DNA of 28,210 bases. Source: JBDNFP01 sp041689775. GTDB lineage: Bacteria > Bacteroidota > Bacteroidia > Cytophagales > Spirosomataceae. The stretch spans positions 1 through 28,210 of the forward strand of contig JBDNFP010000354.1 in assembly GCA_041689775.1 (NCBI GenBank). The letters are read 5' to 3'. Positions 1 through 8,660 of the stretch are shown here, piece by piece. The first letter of the stretch is position 1. Every line of letters begins with the position of its first letter. The notes beneath the pieces were generated by a model, which saw nothing but the letters and a program-made list of their open reading frames with translations, ran no database searches and was not told the DNA's origin. A program made the translations under genes and the position numbers.

Positions 1-1
1 A

Positions 2-148
2 GAAATGGGTGATGAGGCGGTTATTACGCTCGGCCCCCTTCATTTTGATGATTTTATTCCTGGCTGGAAAACAGTTTGGCTCAAAGATCCAGAAGGCAAC
101 ATCGTAGAAATTACTCAGGGCTATAAAGACCAGGAGGGTCTTGCCTAA
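2..148 (+). CDS. VOC (glyoxalase/bleomycin-resistance) family protein, 3' end only
   Basis: Only the last 48 codons are inside the window; the gene begins upstream. The frame ends in TAA at 146-148. The visible tail contains VWLKDPEGNIVEI, the typical final strand of a vicinal-oxygen-chelate domain, in which the Glu of the 'DPEGN..E' motif is usually a metal ligand or active-site residue. It is followed by a short hydrophilic tail. The family includes glyoxalase I, dioxygenases and antibiotic-binding proteins, so no substrate can be assigned from the C-terminus alone. It lies 84 nt before the AGE-family gene on the same strand, and no hairpin terminator is visible between them. Membership in the downstream operon is therefore possible but unproven. 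Confidence 0.75.
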   Translation, partial: EMGDEAVITLGPLHFDDFIPGWKTVWLKDPEGNIVEITQGYKDQEGLA

Positions 149-232
149 GGAGCATTTACTAGTTGCTGATCGTATTATTTACTCAACGTTATACAACTTC
201 TTAACTATTTCAAACCATTAACTTTTCGGATT

Positions 233-2059
233 ATGAATATCGACTTCACCTTCACGGATACCATCGCTGGTTACGTTTTTGCCTATCATCCACAAGAGCG
301 TTGGTTTATGCTGGAAACCTCAGATAAGCGTCAGTTTAGAGTAAATCTTATTGCCTCTACATATGCTCGCTCTATGCGTAATCTGAACGAACCCTACCAG
401 GATGCTTCCGGCCAAATGGATGAGCTATTGGCTACTAAGGGCCAGTTTGTGTTTGTATACGGCACTTTCTACCCCAATGAAAATAAAGAAAAAACTGTGT
501 ACGAGGCTCAATGGATGATCTTTCCGTCGACTACTCCGGGTGAATACCGACAAGAGGAGCAGGATTGGTGGATCGAACAAATCAAATCCATTGCATCTAG
601 CTATTTGAAGTGGCAGTTTGATTATCCAAATCAGACTATTGACTATAAGAATTACCGTACGATGCTCCATTTGAAAGGAGAAAAAGGGGGTGATTATCTA
701 CAGGAAACTGACACCATTTCGAGGATGGTATACGGTTTTGCATCTGCCTACATGCTTACTGGCCAGGAAGAGTATCTGGAAGGTGCCGAAAAAGGGACCA
801 ACTACCTCCGCGATCACTTACGGTTTTTTGATAAGGACGATGACCTGGTATACTGGTATCATGGTCTGAAAGTAGAAGGTGACAAAGAAACTAAGCTCTT
901 GACTTCGGAGTTTGGCGACGACTTCGATTCAATACCCATGTACGAGCAGATATATGCGTTGGCTGGGCCAACCCAAACCTACCGTATTACGGGTGATCCG
1001 AAGATCATGTTTGACATTGAAAAGACCATTCAACTTTTCGAGAAATACTATAAAGACAAGGATGGTGAAGGGTATTACTCACACATCCACCCTATTACGT
1101 TTGACCCCAAAGAGGAGTCATTGGCTCACAACCGGGCGCGTAAAAACTGGAACTCGGTGGGTGACCACGCTCCGGCGTATTTGATTAACCTTTATTTGGC
1201 TACCGGTGAAGAGAAGTATGCCGACTTCCTCGAGTATACTTTCGATACCATCACGAAGTACTTCCCCGATTATGAAAACAGCCCATTTGTACAGGAGAAA
1301 TTCTTCGACGATTGGAGCAAAGATCAAACTTGGGGCTGGCAGCAAAACCGGGCGGTGGTTGGCCACAACCTCAAAATTGCCTGGAACCTGATGCGTATGC
1401 AATCCTTGCGTTCCAAGGACTCTTACCTTGAATTCGCCGAAAAGATCGCCGAAGTGATGCCAGCTGCTGGTTCGGATCAGCAGCGGGGTGGCTGGTATGA
1501 CGTTGTAGAGCGTGAACTTAAAGTGAACGGTCACCATCAGTTTGTGTGGCACGATCGTAAGGCTTGGTGGCAACAAGAGCAGGCTATTCTTGCTTACATG
1601 ATTCTCCATGGAGTTTTGGGCAAGGACGACTACCTCAAATATGCTCGTGAGTCAGCGGCGTTCTACAATGCTTTCTTCCTGGATACAGATGATGGTGGTG
1701 TGTACTTCAACGTCTTCGGAAACGGAATGCCCTACCTGCTGGGCACTGAGCGTTACAAGGGTAGCCACTCCATGAGTGCCTACCACAGCACCGAGCTTTG
1801 CTTCCTATCGGCAGTGTACACCAACTTGCTGATCACCAAGAAGCCTACCTATTTCTACTTTAAGCCCTACCCTAAATCGTTTAAAAATAATACGTTATTT
1901 GTTTCACCCGATCTTTTACCAAAAGGAAGCGTGAGCATAACGGAATGTTTCATCGACGACCAACCTTATACGAATTTCGATGCCGAAGCACTGACTGTGA
2001 CCTTGCCAGATACCGACAAGCAGGTACGTGTGAAAGTTTTGTTGACTCCTGCATCGTAA
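233..2059 (+). CDS. AGE (N-acylglucosamine 2-epimerase) family protein with extra terminal domains
   Basis: The protein has 608 aa, against roughly 390-420 aa for a bare (alpha/alpha)6-barrel epimerase. Residues about 105-540 look like the AGE barrel: RAVVGHNLKIAWNLMR carries the conserved 'GH..K.AW' helix, DRKAWWQQEQAILAY matches the family's 'K.WW.Q.E' motif, and SMSAYHSTELCF near residue 520 gives the late His/Glu helix. Enzymes of this fold isomerise or epimerise sugars (GlcNAc 2-epimerase, cellobiose 2-epimerase, YihS-type isomerase); the substrate here is unknown. Residues 1-100 (rich in beta propensity) and the last ~60 residues are additional domains I do not recognise. No signal peptide is seen, so it is probably cytoplasmic. 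It is the first complete gene of the long + strand operon and lies 22 nt before the STAS gene. A homologue heads the same gene order in the Synechocystis icfG cluster, as I recall. Confidence 0.8.
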   Translation: MNIDFTFTDTIAGYVFAYHPQERWFMLETSDKRQFRVNLIASTYARSMRNLNEPYQDASGQMDELLATKGQFVFVYGTFYPNENKEKTVYEAQWMIFPSTTPGEYRQEEQDWWIEQIKSIASSYLKWQFDYPNQTIDYKNYRTMLHLKGEKGGDYLQETDTISRMVYGFASAYMLTGQEEYLEGAEKGTNYLRDHLRFFDKDDDLVYWYHGLKVEGDKETKLLTSEFGDDFDSIPMYEQIYALAGPTQTYRITGDPKIMFDIEKTIQLFEKYYKDKDGEGYYSHIHPITFDPKEESLAHNRARKNWNSVGDHAPAYLINLYLATGEEKYADFLEYTFDTITKYFPDYENSPFVQEKFFDDWSKDQTWGWQQNRAVVGHNLKIAWNLMRMQSLRSKDSYLEFAEKIAEVMPAAGSDQQRGGWYDVVERELKVNGHHQFVWHDRKAWWQQEQAILAYMILHGVLGKDDYLKYARESAAFYNAFFLDTDDGGVYFNVFGNGMPYLLGTERYKGSHSMSAYHSTELCFLSAVYTNLLITKKPTYFYFKPYPKSFKNNTLFVSPDLLPKGSVSITECFIDDQPYTNFDAEALTVTLPDTDKQVRVKVLLTPAS

Positions 2060-2081
2060 CACTATTTAGAACTGAGTGATC

Positions 2082-2414
2082 ATGAATGTATCGATAAAGA
2101 CAATCAAAGATATTACGGTTATTGAAGCCGAAGGTAATATCGATAGCCGGACGGCCGGTGAGTTTGAAAGAAAAACCGTGGAAGCTACGCAGGAAGAGGA
2201 TAAGGTAATCATTGACCTTTCTAAGGTCGAGTTCCTTTCCAGTGCGGGTTTACGGGTACTACTGATGCTCTACCGACAAGTAAAGGCCCGCAATGGCAAA
2301 ATAGTGCTCGTTGGGGTTTCCGAGGAGATTCAAGACGTGATGGAAAATACAGGATTTATTAATTTCTTCATCCTAGTCGGACTTCTAGAAGACGGCGTAA
2401 AAGCACTAAGCTAA
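2082..2414 (+). CDS. STAS-domain anti-sigma factor antagonist (SpoIIAA/RsbV-like), first copy
   Basis: A single STAS domain of 110 aa. The hallmark is EFLSSAGLRVLL around residues 50-61; Ser54 aligns with the phosphorylated serine of RsbV/SpoIIAA. In partner switching, the unphosphorylated form binds an RsbW-type kinase, which inactivates it by phosphorylation, and a PP2C phosphatase restores it. All three parts are encoded in this operon. I chose ATG 2082 (MNVSIKT), the usual STAS N-terminus; an in-frame GTG at 2076 would add only two residues. The stop is one nucleotide before the glgX start, so translation of the two is probably coupled. That spacing suggests a dedicated link with the debranching enzyme. 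It is distinct in sequence from the second STAS copy at 4610. Confidence 0.9.
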   Translation: MNVSIKTIKDITVIEAEGNIDSRTAGEFERKTVEATQEEDKVIIDLSKVEFLSSAGLRVLLMLYRQVKARNGKIVLVGVSEEIQDVMENTGFINFFILVGLLEDGVKALS

Positions 2415-2415
2415 T

Positions 2416-4554
2416 ATGGCAACAAAAGCACAAACATTCAGCGATATACGCATTGACTATTACCCCACGCACGAGCACGAAGGTATTAAGTTTCGAAGGG
2501 GGCATTCGCTTCCCTTCGGGGCAACTACCGTTCCGAACGGGGTCAATTTCAGTATAAGTTCAAGCGCTGCAACCTCATGTATCCTCGTTCTGTTTGATCG
2601 GGGGGCTGATCAACCCTTTGCCGAGATACCTTTTCCCGATGAGTTTCGGGTAGGGGATGTATACTGCATGACAGTGTTCGATCTTGACGTAGAGCGGTTG
2701 GAGTACGGCTACCGGATGGATGGCCCATTTGCCCCGGAGAAAGGACACCGATTCGATAAAAACGTCATTCTGAGTGATCCTTACGCCCGCTCATTGGGTG
2801 GAAGGGATACTTGGCTGGCCGAACCTAACTGGGATAATATTTATCCTTACCGGTCTCGTCTTGCATTCGAAGATTTCGATTGGGAGGGAGATCACCCATT
2901 AGAATATCCCATTGAGGACCTGATCGTTTACGAGATGCACGCAAGGGCATTTACGAAACACCCAAGTTCGAAAGTAAAAAGTGCCGGAACATTCAGTGCC
3001 ATTAAGAGTAAGATCAAGTACCTCAAAGATCTAGGCGTTAATTGTATTGAATTAATGCCCATTTATGAATATGACGAATGGGAAAACAGTAAGCCCAATC
3101 CGGTAACGGGAGAAATTTTAGTAAATTTTTGGGGATACAGCACCGTAAATTTTTTCTCTCCCAAGGCGGGTTATGCTGCCACCGGAAAATTTGGGATGCA
3201 GGTTGATGAGCTAAAAACAGTAATCAAGGAGCTGCACAAAAATGGTATTGAAGTCATTCTTGACGTAGTATTTAACCATACTGCCGAAGGTGATCACCGC
3301 GGACATACAATTTCGTTCCGTGGAATCGACAACAAAACCTATTACATGCTGACTCCCGAAGGGTACTACTTCAACTTCTCTGGAACAGGAAATACCCTCA
3401 ACTGTAATAACCCGGTAGTACGTAACATGGTGTTGGATTGCCTCCGATACTGGGCCGCCGACTACCATATTGACGGATTTCGGTTTGACTTAGCTTCCAT
3501 TCTAGGACGAGCTCAGGATGGAAGTCCGTTGAGTAATCCACCTTTACTGGAGTCTCTTGCGTATGATCCAATTCTGGCCAAGTGTAAACTGATTGCCGAA
3601 GCCTGGGATGCCGGTGGACTCTATCAGGTAGGTTCGTTTCCGGCTTACGGCCGCTGGGCCGAATGGAACGGGAAGTACCGCGATACGGTTCGCAAGTTTC
3701 TCAAAGGAGACGAAGCACAAGTTAGTGAAATGGCTCAGCGGATTCAGGGATCACCTGACCTGTACTATTACCGGGGACCCACTGCCAGTATTAACTTTAT
3801 CTCCTGCCATGATGGATTTACGTTGTACGACATTTTTGCCTACAATGAAAAGCACAATGAGGCAAACGGTGAGGATAATAATGACGGTGGTAACGACAAC
3901 CACTCCTGGAATTGTGGGTGGGAAGGTGAAACCGATGATGTTGAAATTAACTTCCTTCGGAAGAAACTCATCAAGAACGCATTGTCGATTCTTTTTGTAA
4001 GTCAGGGGGTACCCATGATGTTGATGGGTGACGAAATGGGTCGTACCAAAAAAGGTAATAATAATACCTACTGTCACGATAATGAGCTGAACTGGCTGGA
4101 TTGGTCACTTCTTAAAAAGAACAAGGGTACATTTGACTTTGTGCAAGGACTCATTCGATTTAGAAAAGCACACCCAGCCTTGCGCGGTTCAACTCACTTT
4201 ACTCACTCTGACTACGTAGGTAGTGGTTATCCCGACATTAGTTTTCACGGAACGAAGGCCTACCAAATGGACTGGTCCGAGTTCAATCGTTCTTTTGCCT
4301 TTATGCTGTGTGGCGATCACGCCAAGCAGGGTGCCATCAAAGACGATATGATTTACGTTGCCATGAACATGTACTGGGAAGGCCTTTCCTTTGAATTACC
4401 CCAGCTGAACAGAGACCGTAAATGGCATGTCTTTGCTAATACGGATATGCCGGACAAAGAATCAATCAATCCAATTGGTAAAGAAGCACTTATTGAGCAC
4501 CAAGACCATATCATAGTGGGTGCACGTAGCATGGTCATATTAGTTGGGAAGTAA
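2416..4554 (+). CDS. glgX: Glycogen debranching enzyme, GlgX/isoamylase type (GH13)
   Basis: The 712-aa protein is the usual length for GlgX/TreX. An N-terminal CBM48-like beta domain (about 25-140, including YGYRMDGPFAPEKGHRFD) precedes the GH13 barrel. All four GH13 signature regions are present: DVVFNH near 283, GFRFDLA with nucleophile Asp358, AEAWDAGG with acid/base Glu395, and SCHDGFTLYD with His465-Asp466. It should hydrolyse alpha-1,6 branches of glycogen or limit dextrins in the cytoplasm. ATG 2416 lies one nucleotide after the STAS stop. The other named glycogen-type gene here, the GT5 protein at 25869, is far away and probably not an active synthase. This enzyme therefore sits in a regulatory rather than a classical glg operon. 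GlgX versus TreX specificity cannot be told from sequence alone. Confidence 0.92.
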   Translation: MATKAQTFSDIRIDYYPTHEHEGIKFRRGHSLPFGATTVPNGVNFSISSSAATSCILVLFDRGADQPFAEIPFPDEFRVGDVYCMTVFDLDVERLEYGYRMDGPFAPEKGHRFDKNVILSDPYARSLGGRDTWLAEPNWDNIYPYRSRLAFEDFDWEGDHPLEYPIEDLIVYEMHARAFTKHPSSKVKSAGTFSAIKSKIKYLKDLGVNCIELMPIYEYDEWENSKPNPVTGEILVNFWGYSTVNFFSPKAGYAATGKFGMQVDELKTVIKELHKNGIEVILDVVFNHTAEGDHRGHTISFRGIDNKTYYMLTPEGYYFNFSGTGNTLNCNNPVVRNMVLDCLRYWAADYHIDGFRFDLASILGRAQDGSPLSNPPLLESLAYDPILAKCKLIAEAWDAGGLYQVGSFPAYGRWAEWNGKYRDTVRKFLKGDEAQVSEMAQRIQGSPDLYYYRGPTASINFISCHDGFTLYDIFAYNEKHNEANGEDNNDGGNDNHSWNCGWEGETDDVEINFLRKKLIKNALSILFVSQGVPMMLMGDEMGRTKKGNNNTYCHDNELNWLDWSLLKKNKGTFDFVQGLIRFRKAHPALRGSTHFTHSDYVGSGYPDISFHGTKAYQMDWSEFNRSFAFMLCGDHAKQGAIKDDMIYVAMNMYWEGLSFELPQLNRDRKWHVFANTDMPDKESINPIGKEALIEHQDHIIVGARSMVILVGK

Positions 4555-4609
4555 GTACTTTGGGCCCTTTTACCTTATTCTGATTATTTAACCTGTAAAT
4601 ACTAAAACA

Positions 4610-4945
4610 ATGAGCTTTTCAATAAATTCCTCAGTCTCTGACGTAGCTGAAGTTGGTAAAGTAGCTACTATTAAGCTTACCGGTGAGCTGGACTCCCTAT
4701 CGGCCCGACTATTCCAAAAAGAGATAGAAAAAGTAGCGGTAGACTCCCCAAAAGATCTCGTATTGGATATGGAAGATCTAAGCTTTATGGCCTCCGCTGG
4801 GCTGCGGGTTTTAATTTTTTCCAAGCAGAAAATTGGCCCCACGCTGAATATCTATCTTGTGAAACCACAGGAGTCAATCGTCGATACGTTGGATAAAACC
4901 GGATTAATGCACAGTGTTACAGTAGTAGATAAGTATCCTAGTTAA
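4610..4945 (+). CDS. STAS-domain anti-sigma factor antagonist, second copy
   Basis: The protein is 111 aa with one STAS domain. The motif SFMASAGLRVLIF places Ser62 at the phospho-acceptor position; Ala replaces the residue before it, as in many non-Bacillus antagonists. Ser62 is thus a likely substrate of the kinase encoded 13 nt downstream, and of the PP2C at 19737 in the reverse direction. It diverges from the first STAS copy over most of its length, with a longer N-terminal strand and a different C-terminal helix. The two therefore probably have different partners rather than being a recent duplicate. Spacing of 55 nt from glgX and 13 nt to the kinase gene supports cotranscription, and tight pairing of this STAS with the kinase is the RsbV-RsbW arrangement. 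Confidence 0.9.
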   Translation: MSFSINSSVSDVAEVGKVATIKLTGELDSLSARLFQKEIEKVAVDSPKDLVLDMEDLSFMASAGLRVLIFSKQKIGPTLNIYLVKPQESIVDTLDKTGLMHSVTVVDKYPS

Positions 4946-4958
4946 CCCCAACCGTCTA

Positions 4959-5387
4959 ATGGAATCACGAAAATTCCCGGGCACGGTCGATTCCATTGAC
5001 CAGATCCGACATTATATCAAGGAAATTTCTGCCGAAGCCGGTTTAAACAAAAAGGCCGCGTACAACCTCATGCTTGCTGCTGATGAAATAGCCACCAATA
5101 TCATTTTGTATGGTTACGAAGAGTCCGGTACGGAGGGCGATTTGACTGTTTTACATACTGAAACAAAAGAGGAACTCATTGTCATATTTGAGGACCAAGC
5201 GCCACCATTTGATCCACTTCGTCGGGAGCTTCCCGACGAAGAAGACCTTGCAAAGCCTTTGGAAGAACGGGAAATTGGTGGGTTAGGGATTTTCCTGACC
5301 GTAAGAGGGGTCGATGATTTCTCGTATGAATACGTGGACGCAACCAATCGAAACATCTTTAAAATGAAATTGGATAAGGCCGGTTAG
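4959..5387 (+). CDS. RsbW/SpoIIAB-like anti-sigma serine kinase (HATPase_c_2)
   Basis: A 142-aa GHKL ATPase domain of the anti-sigma kinase type. The N-box is LAADEIATNIILYGY (about residues 28-42), with Glu and Asn at the Mg-ATP positions. The G1-like segment is DQAPPFDPL, and the glycine-rich lid and G2 region read GGLGIFLTVRGVDDFSYEY. The usual 'DxGxPFDP' glycine is replaced (Ala in DQAPPF), a change seen in active members too. The expected role is to phosphorylate the STAS serine and to bind a target, classically a sigma factor, when the antagonist is phosphorylated. No sigma factor is encoded in the window, so the target is unknown. It ends the AGE-STAS-GlgX-STAS-kinase block and is followed by a 131-nt gap. 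Confidence 0.9.
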   Translation: MESRKFPGTVDSIDQIRHYIKEISAEAGLNKKAAYNLMLAADEIATNIILYGYEESGTEGDLTVLHTETKEELIVIFEDQAPPFDPLRRELPDEEDLAKPLEEREIGGLGIFLTVRGVDDFSYEYVDATNRNIFKMKLDKAG

Positions 5388-5421
5388 TGTAGACAAACTC
5401 TGATCGCTACCTATCTCAATC

Positions 5422-5434
5422 ATGTAGCCTACAT
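5422..5434. promoter_or_regulatory. 13-bp inverted repeat in the 131-nt gap before the STAND gene
   Basis: The longest non-coding gap inside the operon (5388-5518) contains ATGTAG-C-CTACAT, a perfect 6-bp inverted repeat around one base. No T-run follows, so it is not an intrinsic terminator. It could be an operator or chance. I see no convincing Bacteroidota -33/-7 promoter pair in this gap. Confidence 0.2.
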
Positions 5435-5518
5435 CGGGCATATTCACAGTTTTCAGTGTCATTAACCCTCTAATAAAGAATGAATAGACTCTCAGATTTC
5501 GGAATTAGTACATAATTT

Positions 5519-8500
5519 ATGTCTGCCAAAATTCGATATACAAACCCCTTTCCCGGACTAAGAAGTTTCGAATCCCAGGATTCTGAATTATTCTTTGGCC
5601 GGGAAAGTCATATTAAAGAGTCAAGGTCGAAGCTTGCTCAAACCCATTTCCTTGCCATTGTAGCATCTTCGGGAAGCGGTAAGTCTTCGATGATAAAAGC
5701 GGGACTTATACCCTCGATACAACGAGAAAAACTCAACGGAACCACCCGGGAAGGTTGGAATATCTTGTTGTTCAGGCCGGGTGCAAATCCGATTTGGAAC
5801 TTCGCCAAAATTCTTCATAAAAGCTTATATGGTGCCGATAATGGGTATGAAGATACGGCAAGAAAAATAGCTGAGAATCCAGAGTATACATTTGAACTTC
5901 TTCAAAAAATATCAGATAAAAATATCCTGATAGTAATTGACCAATTCGAGGAAGTTTTTCGGTATACCACGGATGGTGACAAAGAATTTGACGAAAGTTC
6001 TCAGCTGATTAATCTTATCATTGAGTTTAGTAGACAAGTGCAATACCCTGTTTATGTGGTACTTACGATGCGATCCGATTATCTGGATTATTGTACAAAC
6101 TACGAAGGATTCACAGAGGTAATTAATCAGGGATATTATCTGCTTTCCAAAATGAATCGGGAGGAGATCAAACGGGCTATTCTGAAGCCGGTGGAGCTGA
6201 AAGGGGCAGGTATGACGCCCGAGCTTACAGACCGATTGTTGCATGAGGTAGAAAGTAGTTATGACCATTTGCCTATTTTGCAGCACGCACTCATGCGTAC
6301 CTGGAACTTCTGGGAAAGTCATGACTCTACTAATCCATTAGAGATCAGTCACTACGAAGCTATCGGTACGATGAAAGAGGCCGTTTCTCGGCATGCAGAG
6401 GAAATATTCCACGACCTGCCCGGTGAGAGAAGCCGACTTGCCATCGAAAAACTTTTTAAGTCTTTGATCGAACTCGATCTCGGTGATATTGGCGTCATTC
6501 GTCCGGCCCGATTGAAGAAAATACTACGGGCAACGGGCGTCTCTGAGGACATGATGATCGATGTAATTGACCGGTTTCGTCAGCAAGGTGCATCCTTCCT
6601 CACGCCTTCGTTTACCCAAAAGATAGATGAAAATTCGTTTGTCGATATCTCACTCGAAAAAATCATGACTCTTTGGGGACGATTGAAAGATTGGGGAGGA
6701 GAAGAAACGGATTCTGCTAAGCTTTATAAGAAACTGGCGGTTTCGGCCAAGTTAAATCAGGCAGGTAAAACGGGACTCCTGGTTAATCCTGAGCTTCAAA
6801 CAGCAGTAAAATGGCTTAAAGAAAATCAACCGACCCGCGAATGGGCCGAAAAGTATGACCCTTATTTCGAACGGGTAGTCAATTACATTGATTCTAGTCG
6901 TAATGAATACGAAGAATCTATCCGGAATAATGAGAAAAAGCAACAGCGGGAGCTAAAACGAGCCCGCTATTTCGCGACTGTGATGGGGCTTGCATCTCTA
7001 ATGTCATTGTTGTTCCTGGTAGTTTCTATTGTTATGCGGTCTGACGCCGAGCAAAGCCGGAATCAGTCGTTGGAAAAGGAAAAGATTGCTTTGGCCGAAA
7101 GAAGCCGGGCTGAGGCCCAGACCAAGGAGTCATTTTCACAGAAGCGTATTGCGGAGCAGCAGGAAAAAATTGCTGAGCAACAACGCCGACTGACCGAAGA
7201 GCAACGTTCCATTGCAGTTCGAGAACAACAACTAGCAGAACTAAAGCGTCGTGAGGCTGAGATAGCTCAGCGGGTAGCGGTCAATGAAAAAATGAAGGCC
7301 AATTCGGCCCAAAAAATGGCTGAGCAACAAAAGAATCTGGCGGTACAGGCTAAGTCAATTGCTGATCAGATGCGCTTCCAGGCTGAAGAGTCAAGAAAGG
7401 AGGCGGTGGTTTCTCAAAAGGATGCCGAGCAACAAAGAGGGAAAGCAATTTCCCGCTCCATGGCAATTCAATCGTATCAGATGGCAGGTACAGCACAGGA
7501 TGGACTACCCGCTATTTTGGCGGCCCAGGCCTATCGCCTCAATATTCGAAACGGTGGGGAACCTGATAATCCTGATATTTTTAAGGCCCTGACCAAAGCC
7601 ACCGAAGTTCGTAACGTGCAGTATTTACACAACGACATGGTGAGATCAGTCATCACAAAACCGGGGGGAGATGCTTTTGCCTCCATCGGTGATGATGGTA
7701 AAGTTAGGGTTTGGGGAAATAAGCAACCAATACAAACCTATGCCACGAATGCAAAGGGTATGTCTTCGCTGCGGTCGTTGGTGTTTACTCCGGATGGTAA
7801 TTCACTCGTAGCAGGTAGTGCGGATGGTACACTCTATGTGTGGAATACCTTACTCCCTTCCGCCTTACCCAAGGTAATCAAGGCTCATAACGGGGTAATC
7901 AATGGAATGTTTACAAACCCAAAGGTGAGCGATCAGCTCATAACCATCAGTGGAAATGGGAACATTCGTACTTGGAAGATGACTCAGACTGGCTTGGATT
8001 CATTGCAGAATATCAAATCCTCAGAAGATATTTTTTGCACGAAACTTACTCCGGATGGTAAGTACTTGGCTAGTGGATCCAGTAAAGGGCGGGTCTTGAT
8101 TTTCGAAATAGCCGCATTGGCCAAAGAGCCAGTTGTGTATAACTATAACGGATTCGGAGCTAGGGTAACGGCCTTGGCCTTCGATCCGGAAGGGAATTAC
8201 TTGATTACCGCAAATTCTGCTGGCGCTTTGTACCGATGGAATTTTACTGATAATAAAATTGACCGTATCGGTTCGCCATTATCAGGGCGACACACTTCGA
8301 CAGTAAATGACGTCATTTTTTCCCCGGATGGGAAGCTCATGGCGACGTGTAGCTACGACTGGAGCGTGCACCTCTGGAACTATCAAAATATCACCAATCG
8401 TCAGATACAGCCTATTGTCATCGACGATTATGATTCATGGGTATTGGGCATCATATTTTCAAAAGACGGTAAAGAGCTTGTGGCCTGCGGAGCCGATCGG

Positions 8501-8647
8501 ACTATTCGGACGTGGAACGTAAATCCCGAGGGGTTGTACCAGCAGGTACTTGATAAGGTAGACCGGGACCTCACCGTGGAGGAGTGGAACCGGTTTGTTG
8601 GGAAAGATATCCCGTATGAAAAAACAGTACGAAAAGTAGTTAATTAA
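5519..8647 (+). CDS. nSTAND1 NTPase with transmembrane segment, coiled coil and seven WD40 repeats
   Basis: This 1042-aa signalling ATPase opens with NPFPGLRSFESQDSELFFGRE, the typical nSTAND1 entry, then Walker A SSGSGKSS (Lys55) and Walker B ILIVIDQFEEVFRY (about 134-147). A winged-helix-like region includes LPILQHALMRTW. A hydrophobic helix at about 484-506 is probably transmembrane. A long Gln/Glu/Arg-rich coiled coil follows to about 640, with repeats of the IAEQQ type. The last ~350 residues hold about seven WD40 blades, each ending in Trp-x-like motifs such as LYVWN, VHLWN and IRTWN. STAND proteins switch and oligomerise upon ligand sensing by the repeat domain. The topology is uncertain: if the ATPase is cytoplasmic, one TM would put the WD40 domain in the periplasm. 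It lies 13 nt before the TonB receptor gene, suggesting a functional pair. No effector domain is recognised. Confidence 0.85.
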   Translation: MSAKIRYTNPFPGLRSFESQDSELFFGRESHIKESRSKLAQTHFLAIVASSGSGKSSMIKAGLIPSIQREKLNGTTREGWNILLFRPGANPIWNFAKILHKSLYGADNGYEDTARKIAENPEYTFELLQKISDKNILIVIDQFEEVFRYTTDGDKEFDESSQLINLIIEFSRQVQYPVYVVLTMRSDYLDYCTNYEGFTEVINQGYYLLSKMNREEIKRAILKPVELKGAGMTPELTDRLLHEVESSYDHLPILQHALMRTWNFWESHDSTNPLEISHYEAIGTMKEAVSRHAEEIFHDLPGERSRLAIEKLFKSLIELDLGDIGVIRPARLKKILRATGVSEDMMIDVIDRFRQQGASFLTPSFTQKIDENSFVDISLEKIMTLWGRLKDWGGEETDSAKLYKKLAVSAKLNQAGKTGLLVNPELQTAVKWLKENQPTREWAEKYDPYFERVVNYIDSSRNEYEESIRNNEKKQQRELKRARYFATVMGLASLMSLLFLVVSIVMRSDAEQSRNQSLEKEKIALAERSRAEAQTKESFSQKRIAEQQEKIAEQQRRLTEEQRSIAVREQQLAELKRREAEIAQRVAVNEKMKANSAQKMAEQQKNLAVQAKSIADQMRFQAEESRKEAVVSQKDAEQQRGKAISRSMAIQSYQMAGTAQDGLPAILAAQAYRLNIRNGGEPDNPDIFKALTKATEVRNVQYLHNDMVRSVITKPGGDAFASIGDDGKVRVWGNKQPIQTYATNAKGMSSLRSLVFTPDGNSLVAGSADGTLYVWNTLLPSALPKVIKAHNGVINGMFTNPKVSDQLITISGNGNIRTWKMTQTGLDSLQNIKSSEDIFCTKLTPDGKYLASGSSKGRVLIFEIAALAKEPVVYNYNGFGARVTALAFDPEGNYLITANSAGALYRWNFTDNKIDRIGSPLSGRHTSTVNDVIFSPDGKLMATCSYDWSVHLWNYQNITNRQIQPIVIDDYDSWVLGIIFSKDGKELVACGADRTIRTWNVNPEGLYQQVLDKVDRDLTVEEWNRFVGKDIPYEKTVRKVVN

Positions 8648-8660
8648 GACTAGCAGGTGT

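Noticed and set aside
3751..4077. 108-codon antisense frame within glgX
   Set aside because: It overlaps the conserved GH13 region IV; its Val/Ile-rich product is the reverse reading of a real gene.
4588..4842. 84-codon open frame antisense to the second STAS gene
   Set aside because: It lies inside a well-supported STAS gene, has Ser/Arg-rich low-complexity composition and no recognisable domain; it is a shadow frame.
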